This document shows positions 28,105-39,636 of a stretch of 64,000 nucleotides of DNA, one piece after another; position 1 is the first letter of the stretch, and each line of letters opens with the position of its first letter. Below the pieces are notes generated by a model. That model had not been told where the DNA came from. It worked only from the letters and a program-made list of their open reading frames with translations, and made no database searches. This DNA is from Apteryx mantelli (taxonomy: Eukaryota; Chordata; Aves; Apterygiformes; Apterygidae), in contig NC_089979.1 of assembly GCF_036417845.1 (NCBI RefSeq), positions 44,586,775 to 44,650,774 on the forward strand, written 5' to 3'. A program made the translations under genes and the position numbers.

Positions 28105-29652
28105 TCTGTGCAATATCTAGAAGCTTATCTAATACCTGTATTTGGCTGTTTTCAGTTTTGAAAGTACCTTTATACTGGGAAAACAGTAGCATAGATAAAA
28201 TGTTTCATGAAACAAGGGGAATTTTAACTTCACCTTACTGAGACTATTGTCAACCACATAAAAATGGAGATTGGATATGCCAGTCCCTTTGTTCTCCAGT
28301 CCCCCTCAACTTCTCTTGAATTACTGGCCCGTGTAAGAGGATTTGGGACACTGGAGCTAAAAAAATAATTAGATAATTATTCTAGCTGCCATTAAAAACA
28401 TTTTAGATGAACTACCAACAGTTCTTGCTGTTGTGACAGTACAGGTGGAAGAAACAACAAAATGTATGGATAAATGTGCAAATTTATAAGTTTTGTCCAA
28501 AATTTTTATTATTAGAGGATCCTAAATCTACTTTGAAGTTGACTTTTTGTTTCTAGCCCATCAGTTGAAATCAGTCCTAGGAAAACTGTGATGAAATTTT
28601 ATCAAGAAGAACTGGTGATCCTTGTTAGATTCCTTCATTTTCTTTCTTTCTCCTATCCCTGATAGATACGTATACACTTACAAATAGCTGTACCAAAATT
28701 AAATGTTCAGACAAGAATTGGAATGGGTCTGTAAACTGTGTAACTACTCTTTTTGTGATGGTCTATGTAAGACAGCATACTGATGGCACTGTACACTGGG
28801 GAAAACATGCAGCCACTCCTTGTGCCATCCTCCTTTTGTGCCTCACAGATGTAAACTTATGCATATTAGCCTTATGCGTGAAATTCATGTACTCTTTGAA
28901 GGACAAAATAAAACACTAAGTTGAATACTATCAACCGCGCTGAAGGTGGGAGGGGAATAGCTGATGAACCACATTTACTTTGATTGCACTCTCTCACTCC
29001 TCAGCTGAAATGAAGGAAATGCGAATCTTACTTCCGTTCGGTGAGAATCTGAATACCTTTGTGGGTATTTTGATGCAAGTGGAAATAAGGAGTTTGAGCA
29101 AATTCACTGTGTGTGGATGAGGAACAGCATAACAGCAAATCTTTATCCTCTGCTATTTAACCTTAAAGCCAAACTGCGTGCGTATGTATGAATACACCAT
29201 AAGTTGTCTAGCATATATATACTGTATATTATCTATGAAATATGAAGCTGAGGTACCAATCTGAAGCAAACAAATAAGAAAACTGATGTCTTTAAGTTAG
29301 TATAACAGATATTATGCAAACCAGAAGAGTCTGTTTTTCAAGAATAGTAAAAGACTGTTTTCTTGGACAATGTATTAAGGTCTACATAGTCAAAGGGTTT
29401 TTTGGACTTAGGCCCAGCAAATGAGTGAAGTGTTGTATGATAAGTTAAAACTGGGAAGTATTTTGGCATTTAGTAAAAAAGATAGCATGAAGTATTGTGT
29501 CTCCTGTCATTTCTCAGAATTGAACTTATTGACACAAGAATTTCTAATTTTAATTAACACAGTATAATAAAATTTTACTCTGTGTGATAAACTTCTTACA
29601 GAAAAAAACATTTGGAAATGATGCAACAGGATTTAATTTAGATCCTGAAGAT

Positions 29653-29673
29653 GGGGGGGGGGGGGGGGGGGGG
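29653..29673 (+). repeat. Run of 21 G
   Basis: An uninterrupted G21 homopolymer in otherwise AT-rich sequence. It can form G-quadruplexes, and its length is likely to be unstable or miscalled. Confidence 0.9.
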
Positions 29674-30659
29674 AGAAAATAAAGTCCAGAACCTGATATA
29701 TTCAATGATGCATTGAATACCATCAGTTCTTGTTGTTGATCGTTTCAGTTCCCACTGACATCTATGGAAGCTGATCTCTTAGTATCTCTCAAGCGCTGAA
29801 CCCCAAGAAGGGACATGCAGAATAAAAGCTCTACAGAGATAAGAAGAATAGATACTAATTGACAAAATATTTCTGCTGACATTATTCTTGATTAACTTTT
29901 CAATTGAAGCTAAGTGATTATTTTCTCCCAGGGGAAAGGACAGTGTAGAACCTAACACAGGAGACAGAGAAATAGATTATTAAAAAGAAACATTTGAATG
30001 CTATAAATGCTTACACATTGACCACTCATTCTACCCCTACCTAATCTAGAGCAGGTATTAGCTCTTCACAAATGATTTGAACTTCCAGGAGGTAGAAAGC
30101 ACAGAAATCAAAATCTCCTGTTTCTAGGGCTAATAGTCTACCCATTTCTGTATTAAAATACATGGATATAAGCAGGAGAGACCCCCTCAGCACCTCTCAG
30201 TATGTTTTATGTTGGACTCACTGCTGTCAATGCATGTCTGAAGATCTTGGTGCATGACTACTGAATGAGGTCTTTCAGAAGGTAAAGCGATACCTACTTT
30301 ATAAATCCCAAATTGCCTTAGGCACAATGTAGGCACTGGCATGCTCAGCTTTCCCAAAAGAGCTGGGTACACACAGTAACAGCATATGAGATGTCTAAGA
30401 AATTTGCTGTAGCAATATATGTACCTGTAGAAAGTGAGGTGCCTGAATATTTATGTGGGAGTTGTGGATCACTCTCTTGGACTTAGATGTTGAGTCCTTT
30501 CTTGAATAAGGTCCTTAGACCCTAACCATTTCTGTTTAAGAGTTAGTCTTAATACCTTAATTATTATTTAGTGTTTTCTATGTGTATTGCATCTTAAGAA
30601 ACTGTAAAAAATTCTCTCTTAAATGTTGTCTGGGAACTACTAATTGCTACATATCTGTG

Positions 30660-30684
30660 TTTTTTTTTTTTTTTTTCCCCCCCC
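30660..30684 (+). repeat. T17C8 homopolymer pair
   Basis: Seventeen T followed directly by eight C, ending 4 bp before the target duplication of the solo LTR. Confidence 0.95.
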
Positions 30685-30688
30685 ATAT

Positions 30689-30693
30689 AGTAG
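30689..30693 (+). repeat. Left target-site duplication of the solo LTR
   Basis: AGTAG directly before the TG end of the LTR, matching the copy after the CA end. Confidence 0.75.
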
Positions 30694-31031
30694 TGTAGTG
30701 AGAACCCATCTTCCGTTTTGTCAACAAAGTCTAGTTGCTTCCCGGACAGTAGGTTCTCAAGGTTAGCACAGCTGAGATAAGGAAGTAGTTCTAGTAGATT
30801 TAAGGGGCCCTTAGGAACAAAAAGTGGAGTCCCGCCTAGGCGTCTGACCCGTGTGTCTGACCCGTGCCTCCAGCAGCCTCCCATCAGTGACCCCTCCTCA
30901 CAGTTCCCGGGGCTCCCCGTGCAGTTTGTAGTGCAAGTCCTTTATTAAATCTATCCTGTTTAATCCCTTATGAACCTTGAGTGTCTCTCTCCGCCAGTAT
31001 CCGATCCTTTCTTGCCTGCTTTGTGGTCACA
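30694..31031 (+). mobile_element. Solo LTR of an endogenous retrovirus (338 bp) with 5-bp target duplication
   Basis: The segment starts TGTAGTGAG and ends GTGGTCACA, the TG...CA ends of a retroviral LTR. It is flanked on both sides by AGTAG (30689-30693 and 31032-31036), a perfect 5-bp target-site duplication. It is richer in GC than its surroundings. An ATTAAA signal lies at 30944-30949, leaving about 80 bp after it, as expected for R plus U5 in plus orientation. A 13-bp tandem repeat (GTCTGACCCGTG core) is at 30842-30867. No internal gag, pol or env sequence is adjacent, so this is a solo LTR left by recombination between two LTRs. The 5-bp duplication fits ERV-L and some class I families; the family itself was not recognised. 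The minus strand also has AATAAA in the same place, so orientation is likely but not certain. Confidence 0.8.
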
Positions 31032-31036
31032 AGTAG
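31032..31036 (+). repeat. Right target-site duplication of the solo LTR
   Basis: AGTAG directly after the CA end of the LTR, matching 30689-30693. Confidence 0.75.
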
Positions 31037-33605
31037 CTATGAAATTTAACTTGTAACTGCTTTCTGAATGCTACTAAGAAGAGCAAACTTTGCCCTACAT
31101 TTCAGCAAATAATACATCTGAGGTGTAGGAAGAAAGAGGGCATTAATTTACACAGAGCATTACCTTGCTTTTTGCTTTACACATTAGAAAGAAATTAATT
31201 TTGCTAATTATTAGCTGATTACTCATATTGCATTTCTGGTGAGTTTAAGGTCTTTTACTAATATAACTGCTGTTCTCAGTTACAAGTTATTAAAACAATT
31301 TTTTTTTCTAATTTCACTATTTTTACTGAACAGTGGAAAACTATCAGTCTGTTTTTTGTAAGATTTTTGAAACTTGAGCCTGGTATTAAAATAACATAAA
31401 ACTATTTTGCTTTTAAGTGAAACAGTATTTCAGGTTATGTTCTTTTTGTGTAAGAAACTGTCATTTCAGCTAACATCACAAACAATGTATTATTTCTCCA
31501 TTATAATTGCTTTAGGCATGACTTTTCTCTTTGCTATCTGTTCATTGCATGCAAATACAATTTCTGATTAGAAATATGTGCTGAACTAAGAATTAAACAT
31601 ATACAAATAGTACTTTCTTAAAAATATTTAAGTTAAAATTAATTAAGTAGTGGCCTAATAAAAAAGAAATGTTTGGCTTTATTACTTATCAAATAAAACC
31701 ACTGTAGAAATATATTATTCTGCTGCTTTTATGATGATGATTGCACATTAAAAAATGTCAGTTCAGTTCAAACTAGTATTATTTCAGGAGAGTTTTGCAA
31801 TTCCTGCTCTGTTAGTACAGCTGTTTTTCCCTAAAAGACTTAAGCAAGATTTGTATTTACGATAAGCTTTTGTTGTTACCAGTAGGAGGAGTTGTCAGCA
31901 GCCAGAAATTGGATGGGTATCTCATTTCTTGTCTTGTCCGGGTGTATTTTAGCTTATAAGAAGCAATTTGTTACTAGTATTAAAGTTATTTTTGCTTGGT
32001 TTGGATGGGCCGTTTTTGTTGACTTGTTCCCTTGTCAAGACACTGACATGAACCAATAAGAACACAATGCATGCTATGCACATAAATCCAAGGTGGTCAC
32101 TACAGTGTTTTATACATCACGTCTTACATCTAAACATGAGAAAGGAGGGCAAACGTCTAGTGGTTTCAGATTCATAACCACATAACATTCTTGGACTCTT
32201 CGTTCCTAGAACATAAGGCTCATAAATCTTTATATGCAAAATATCATGCTAGTGTTTTCAGAGTAGGATATCTGTTTAAATCGTCATGGCACAATTTAAA
32301 TCAAGAGTGCTGTAACAGAAGATACCGCTGGAGGATATAGTTTAAGAAAACTTCTTAAGACATTTCTGTTCAGGGTTTCATAAGTAAAATTTTCATTTAG
32401 GCTGAAGTATCTTTACCACCATCTGAATTTATTCTTCAGTATCTAACCTGAATGTGGTTATATGTAGTGTTATCTCCATTATCTCACTTTTAAACCTGTT
32501 CACTGCCTACAAAGCAAATGGCTCAGTTTAGCCTAGTTTCAGCAACACACCCACATAAGACTCCAATATCTGAATCACTTCCTATTTGTTCTTTGTTTTT
32601 AGTCTTACCAAACCTGCATGCTGGAAATATTTCCTCTTGCTTTTCACTGCTGCATCTATGGGCTTCTAATCAAGTACTTACTAAATCACTGTGTCCTTCT
32701 GTTTTAACTGCATGTGTTGGTTGGCTTTACCTTGAAGACTTTCAATTCACATTGGCTTTTCAAAATATAAATTAAATGTTTCACCTGAAATTTGATAGAA
32801 TATAGATGCTTTCAATACCTTTACTCATTATCTGTTAAGTATGTTCATTAATCAACATTTCCTACTTTAAATAAAAATGTATTATTCTGGCACTTGTGAT
32901 TATGGTCTCCTAGCAACTTTCTCAAACTGGCCCTTTTCATTTCAATGGGTCTAAGACCAGAAAAGAATGAAGATAGCCTTAATTCTCTATGTGGTTTAAT
33001 CCTTTTCTCCATGTGGTATAACTTTAATTTATTAAAGGGGTTGATATCTGTAATTTCATTGGACTAATGATAAAGTATAGTATTAAGCTTTCATTCTACA
33101 TGTCAGTGTAAGCTATATCACAGAAAAAGAAAAATCTTTTTCCATGTGTTCAGTTGGAGCCTGCAGTTATCAGACTGTTTTTCAGCCAGAAAGCTCCAGC
33201 AAGGGATTTTAAAGGAAAAGCTTAATTCAATAGTTTTTTTCAATAAATCAGTAAGAATCAACTTCTTTCATTTTATGTGCTACTCTCCTCAACTCCACCA
33301 GGCTGTATGAGGAAAATTCTCCTGTCCTCAGTTGCCAAGCGCTTTCTCCTTTTTCAAGTCCATAAGCTTCTCTCTGAAATTACCTCCTCTTCTTTTTATT
33401 TCTGTCTATTTGTCTATACTTTCTTTCTCCTGGACTGTATTTTTATGTCTTGTCTCAGTTCATTCTTACAAAACTGTGTAAGCTCTTCTACTGATCTTAC
33501 AGTCTCTGGCCCCCTGGGGGACAACTGCACTGCTTTCACAAGAGCAGGAAAGTTTATGATGCTATGTCAGTAGATTCTAAAAATAATAGCTAATAAACTA
33601 CCCAG

Positions 33606-33633
33606 TTTATATATGTATATTTACATATATAAA
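33606..33633. repeat. Perfect AT-rich inverted repeat, 12-bp arms
   Basis: TTTATATATGTA, loop TATT, then TACATATATAAA. Low complexity makes chance occurrence plausible. Confidence 0.85.
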
Positions 33634-35813
33634 GAAATCTGTTCTTCATTACTATCACTGTGCAATTTCTCATCCTTCAGCACACCTGAATTTAGGACTC
33701 AGCAGTTCTCTCTGCTTTCATAGGGACTTACTCTTGATGGATACACAAGGATAGCAGCCATAATACCAACAGAATCTCACCCTCTCTATGTATACCTAAA
33801 CTATCAATTTGCCAATGATCTAGGCCTGTTCTTGAATTTAGATTTGTCCTGCAAAGGACAAATACGGGTAGCTTGAGTAAGCTATCCTCTAGCAGATATG
33901 CCTCATTCAGCTTTTCTTTCTTGACACATACTGAATGTCTTGGTCCTCTGTGGTTTGGAGCCAGAAATCTGTTTGGAAAGAAAGAGCTAAGGAGATGGTC
34001 ATGCTTAAGCCCAGTCTAGGACTTGCCCCAGTCTCTGAATCAACGCAAGTTTTCAGGCAGATTAGGGATGGAGAGACTAGATGATTTCTCCAGCACTGTT
34101 TTCAGCAAATCATACAGATTTTATCTTGGAAACATGAACAACAGTAGTCTGAGCTCTTTTGCTTATTGTAGTAGTCACAACAGGAAAACCATACAGGGAT
34201 ACTGCCCTGGAAAAAAATGAACTGGAGGAGCAGTAAAGAATCAGAGAGAACTTCGGTGGAATTCAGAGCTGCTTCTGCAGAATCAGTGATCACAAAGCTG
34301 AGCTGGTGCTCCTGTTATGGTGTCTTATCTTCTGCTGAAGAATTAAAGAATAACCAATGCACAACTAAGTACATATTGGAACTCAGTATTTTCAAAAAAA
34401 TCCTGTGCCACATATCACTTCCTTTTCTACAGAGGTCAGTATAAGAAGGAAGCATGCATTCTTTTTCTTCTATTTTTATCTGTTATTGAGATCACAGTTA
34501 TGCTGCAAATTCTGTAAATAGTTACAATATATGGGAAGTGCATACCATATCAAATATATCAGAAATGACTTAGCTTAGAAACAAGGGTTCTGTGGTTGTT
34601 CCTGTGTGTGCATATGGATATATTCAACAGAGCATTCAACAAAAGCATTCAGCTAAATTACACTGGGGACAAGGTCTTCCTATTCTGAGGGATGGTGAGT
34701 TTACTAATATAGATGGGGCCATCCAGGCTAGCCAGAGTAACAAAAAACAGGTCCTGACAGATTTAGTTTACTAGTATAGACATAGTGCAGCTGTCGGATA
34801 CGATGAAATTCTGAATCTGGTCAGGCCAAAAGAACTCTTTCAATAGGATCAGGATTTTGTTATTTTCTAAGTCTTTTAACAAATAGGTTTATCCTTTAGG
34901 GCTTTCATCAATGTTTTTAGGAAAAAAAAATATATATACACTATTTCCGTGGTATCAGTCAAATGTATCAATATGTTATCAGTGAAACTTCAACTTTATA
35001 GGATAAGCTTAAAATCACTTCAGATATCATGTAATTTCACCATTTTTTAGATACATGGTACATTTTTAGGATTTTAGAGTACTCTAATAATCTATATGGG
35101 TTCAGAAGATACAGGTGCAAGACTGAGTCTCTTTCTGTAATTAGTTCAGTATATATTATTCACATAATTTTACAGAAATGTTCTTTCATCATTCTGCATT
35201 AAGAACAGTAGCCATGGAGAAAACAAGTGGGGAAACACACAGCTGTGAAGACTTACATAATTCTGCAGCATCACCTTCAAAGTAACAACAAATTTCACTG
35301 GCATGCACTAACAAACATTAATTTATACTTTTTTTTTTTTCCTTTGGCAAGCACCTGCTCCTATATAAAGCCAAAGGGTATGAGACTATAAAAACCATAC
35401 CAGGATAATTGTAGAGAAACATGCAGTGTTCTATAACAGTAGCAGTAACATCTTAATGTCACAAAACAAAATGATTATGTTCAGGCCCTGACTGAGACTA
35501 GGTTTAGGCCTGACATTGCTTTGTAGCTCAGTCAAGTGACTTTGAATGTTGGCCTTGAAAGCTTTTAAAATAGTTAAAATAGTGCTAGTTATCTGTCGGT
35601 CAGTTCTCTTGAATCCCAAGATTAGCTTGCATGAACCACAGAGGTTAAAAAGAGAAAATAAACTTGGGCATTTAGGGAATTTACTTTGTAACACTAACAT
35701 CTGCAACACAGGGCTGGAGGGTGTAATCGCTAAAGCATCAAACAGTAATTATTAAACAGAAAAGTACAAATTAAGGAAAAGGTCTATTTTTTTGTGTTGT
35801 TATAATTGACAAA

Positions 35814-35850
35814 CATACATATATACATACATACATAAATACATATATAA
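35814..35850 (+). repeat. (ATAC)n-like microsatellite
   Basis: Imperfect ATAC and ATAT units. Confidence 0.85.
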
Positions 35851-36442
35851 AAAGGAACAAACCAGTGTAAGCCATCATACATTTGCTGACTTCATCTGTG
35901 AATTCCACTACTAACTGCTTCTTTAAGGGCTGAGTTGGACTCTGTTTTGGAGTTATTGGTGAAATTCATTCTCCTTATTTGAAAAGGATTTTTCTTTCTG
36001 CTTCCTGCTGCCTACCTGCCTGCTACTGTTCTGGTTTCTCTGTTTCAAACTTTCACACTCCTTTTTTTAAATTTTCATCGGAATGTATTGTTTCCTTTGT
36101 CTCCTTCCTCCCTTTCAGCTATCAGAACTGAATTTGGTGTCTACATAATTTAATGCAATGGAAATACAGTAGGGTGGATTCTATATGCTGCACAGAATAG
36201 AATTACATGAAATCACATACATTTGCAAAAAGTACCTTTTAGGCCCATCATCTCTTTCTGGCTCACTGAGATAAAACAGAGTTACATTAATAGTTATTTA
36301 TTGGTTTATGAAACTAAACCCCAGTAAAGAAACAAGCCTGCTGGACAATGAAAATTAGTAGCTGATAACTATGAGAAACTTCTATATTTTGAAATATTTT
36401 AAATATTATTTGATATATTACAATTTTCTTAATTATGGGATT

Positions 36443-36518
36443 AAGAAAGAAGGGAAGGAAGGAAGGAGAGAGGGAGGAAAGAAAGAAAGGAAGGAAGAAA
36501 GAAGAAAAGAAAGAGAGG
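36443..36518 (+). repeat. 76-nt uninterrupted purine tract, GGAA/GAAA rich
   Basis: Every base is A or G, with GGAA and GAAA repeats and near mirror symmetry. Such tracts can form triplex (H-DNA) structures. GGAA arrays also match ETS-factor cores. Confidence 0.95.
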
Positions 36519-38611
36519 CAACTATGTAAACCTGTTACATTTTGTTTAACCTCAAAGGAGTATTTTTCTCTCCCACAAGTTATTCACTTATGCACTTGCT
36601 ATGGAATCAGCATTGTGAGTAAGTTGATAGCCTGTACAGGAAAGGAAAGAATGGCAAGATGATTACTTTATGGTTATTTCACAAAAGTGATGAGACAGCA
36701 AATGATATTCAATCCTATTAAAAAGACTAAGCACAGCCTCCTTCCCCTCCCCCCCCCCTTGAAAAAAATCCTACATTCCTTACATTGGGATTGGATGATA
36801 TGATTCTACAATTCAGGGATTCTAGAAATTACAGAACATCTGCAATGAAATTGGTTTTCTGGGGAAAACTGATGAATCACTTACTGCCAATGACTGGAAG
36901 GAAAAGTACTTGTTTATGCCCTTATGTAATGAATTTTTATGAGATGAAGTTTGCTGTTTATAAAAAAAATACACTTTCAGTTGCTGTAGATGTAAAATAA
37001 TAGAATTCAGAATTTAAAGCAACACATTACTGAAAAGACAGTCACTAGCAGATTATCATCTGCTTACAAAATGCCAAAAAAGGCTTTTACTTCTGTAATA
37101 GAATTAAATTTTTTCATCCATCCTCCAAGATTCTTACAAGAGAAAAAACATTAACTGGGGCAGTATTAACATTGTCACCTTTGCTTACATACCTTAAAGT
37201 AGAATGAATGCTTTTATTGAAAAATATCTTCTGCTCCAAAAAGCAGATCTGAAATACAGTATAGAAGAAAATTATGCTTGCAAGCAATTCTTCAAAAACA
37301 GGCAATGTCTCTCTGTAATCATGGGTAATCATGGGTACCCACTCTTCTTTGCATGCCCCTTCATTTGTACTATATACCAGCTGGCTGTGTTTGCATGTAA
37401 GATATATGTTGAATTTCAGAGAGTCTCGCTTTCTTCCTTTTGAGAATAATATGGCTTGACTATATGAGAAAATTGTATTTCTGAAGAAACTATTTTATGG
37501 ATGATAAAAAGAGAAAGCACCTATAAATTATTTGAAAAGCTAAAATGCTCTTTTAAGCAAGAGTTAAAAGTTAACCGATAGCTTGGGGGTAAGAACTGAC
37601 CATCTGAATGTGAAAAAATACTTTTCACAATCAAATGTGCCTTAAGACAGTCAGTTGTATGCCTGCATATTAATTCATGAAGCTAGTTTTGAGAATTTAA
37701 CTGAAATAATTATTTTATTCTTAAATTGGGGGATGGGAAGGGGAGTTGAGTTTGATTGCTGTTATCTTTAAATTTTTTGTTTTCACTAGCTTGAGATATT
37801 TCAGTAAAAGACATCATTGCTTGAGTGTAATTTCTTTTTGGATCCTGCCAAATGTTTCCAGGAATAGCTGTAGGTGATTGGAAATGCACAAATATATATA
37901 TTTTTAATGACTAATGCATTTTGCATTTCTTTAGCAAAAGCCATATTTGCTGCATAGGAGAAAAACTTTAAGTACTGTTTTCTTTAGATTTCTTTCCTTT
38001 TTGTCCTGACATATATATTGGTTTTGCAAATACTGCTGATGTGCAAGTCTTCCATGGATCTATTTACATTTTAGCAGCACTGAGCAAGGGTGCAATAGGT
38101 AACCTGTGTTCCTCTGTGCCTTACCACACATCTATATACCACTTTTGAAATTGTTACATAGTGCTGCTGTTGCTGCTGTCAGTGACTGGGCTTCTGGAAA
38201 GAATATAACTGAGAAGGCATGCTGCAGGTCCATCTACACTTTCTGCAATGGCCTAAGCAAACCTGGAGGTAGCTGGCCAAATATAACTTACCTAACTCTT
38301 ATTCTGTTTTCCACATGTATGCAACAGAAACTGCGCCACTTGGTGAATTGTCCATCTCATCTTCATATTTGGAGCATGCTCTGGCCATTCAAACATTGGT
38401 TTTGGAAGAGAAATACTCCCACGGGATAGGACCATATCATCCTCTGAACATGGAATGAACAGCAGTGAGTGCAAAACTTTCATATAGAAGAGGCCCCGTT
38501 TGATATCCTCAGGCACCTATCCTGAAGCCACAGCACTCTAGAACTCTGATTCCTGTGTCTAACTCAACTCCCTCCAGTCTGGCCCAACCCCAATCCTTTG
38601 TATCAGTATGG

Positions 38612-38641
38612 AAAACAAACAAACAAACAAACAAACAAAAA
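38612..38641 (+). repeat. (AAAC)n microsatellite
   Basis: About seven AAAC units followed by an A run. Confidence 0.95.
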
Positions 38642-39173
38642 ACCCGGGATGAATTCTTACTACTGTTAGTGTAGCAGTCATAGAGAAGTTAGAGGCCATC
38701 ACTAATACTGCCCAGATATAATGGTAAGTATTGGCTCCTTGAATTCATGTTTGAACCATGCTTTGAATCATGCTTTGAATGTGACTTTATTATAATGTGG
38801 GGCAATCCATGGAATCTACATCTTTAGTAGGAGCCTACATCAAAGGAGTCTACAGTTATCAACAATTATGTCCACATCAATCAGGCTATTGCTGATTTCA
38901 GAGATTGCTTTCTGGATGTTATGACTAGCTGTAATGGGCACTCTCATAAGAAAATCTTACCTATTTGAGTGCAAGCAGACTGGCACCTTCTTTCCACCAA
39001 AGCAAAAGTATTCTTATAAAAGCTTAGTTAGATTCTGGGAACTTCTCTGTATCATGGACACTGCTTGTCAGGGGCCATGCAGCTCTACCCAGATTATCAG
39101 GTCTCATATGGTACGTTCAGTCAGATGTTCAACTCCTGCTTGAGTGCATCAAAGCAAGACGGAGATCTCCAGG

Positions 39174-39230
39174 GACGGATTGGGTACCAACATCCAGTAC
39201 GCCAACGACATTGTCTACCTTGCTGTACCA
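39174..39230 (+). pseudogene. Possible scrap of a LINE reverse transcriptase
   Basis: In one plus frame this reads DGLGTNIQYANDIVYLAVP. The part IQYANDIVYLA resembles the catalytic box of non-LTR reverse transcriptases (YADD followed by a hydrophobic stretch and LA), with Asn in place of the first catalytic Asp. A neighbouring frame just upstream (FSQMFNSCL) weakly resembles the region before that box. The match is short and frameshifted, so it may be chance. Confidence 0.25.
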
Positions 39231-39618
39231 TGCATAGCCATGACTTTCATCAAAACTGGGTATAGAGCAAGACAGGATTCCTTCAGAGTAATCATGTAAC
39301 AGGCAGTAGACCAGGTTTAAGGCTGAGCAAGCTTTAAAACTCTTTGCAAGTATTTAGTGCTAATATAAATTTCAATGAAAATTCATAAAGAGTTAATACT
39401 GCCACAAACACTACTGTCTTTCCTTGTTGCAATAAGCACCTTCCCAGTTTCATAGCCCCAGACACTGCCCTGTCTCTTGGCATAGAAAGCAGGTTCTTTT
39501 TGCACCCCGTCTTTGTGCCCCCAGCAACATGGGAACTAACTTCAGAGGGTAGGCTCGTAATCTTGTTTGGGAATCAGGCATATTTACCCCAAAATTTTCA
39601 CTGAATCTTGAAGCCAAC

Positions 39619-39636
39619 TTTTTTTTTTTTTTTTTT
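39619..39636 (+). repeat. Poly(T) run (T18)
   Basis: Homopolymer; on the minus strand it gives the Lys run of a chance frame. Confidence 0.95.

Larger units (their letters stand above)
28022..30688. other. Gene-free sequence between CR1 copy 1 and the solo LTR
   Basis: No coding frame above about 65 codons before the LTR. Contains the 12-bp hairpin, the G21 run and the T17C8 tract listed separately. Confidence 0.6.

Noticed and set aside
30594..30884. 96-codon minus-strand frame
   Set aside because: It lies across the solo LTR and a poly(A)-like tract (Lys run), so it is not a gene.
38106..38429. 107-codon plus-strand frame
   Set aside because: Non-ATG start, no domain and no splice or promoter context.
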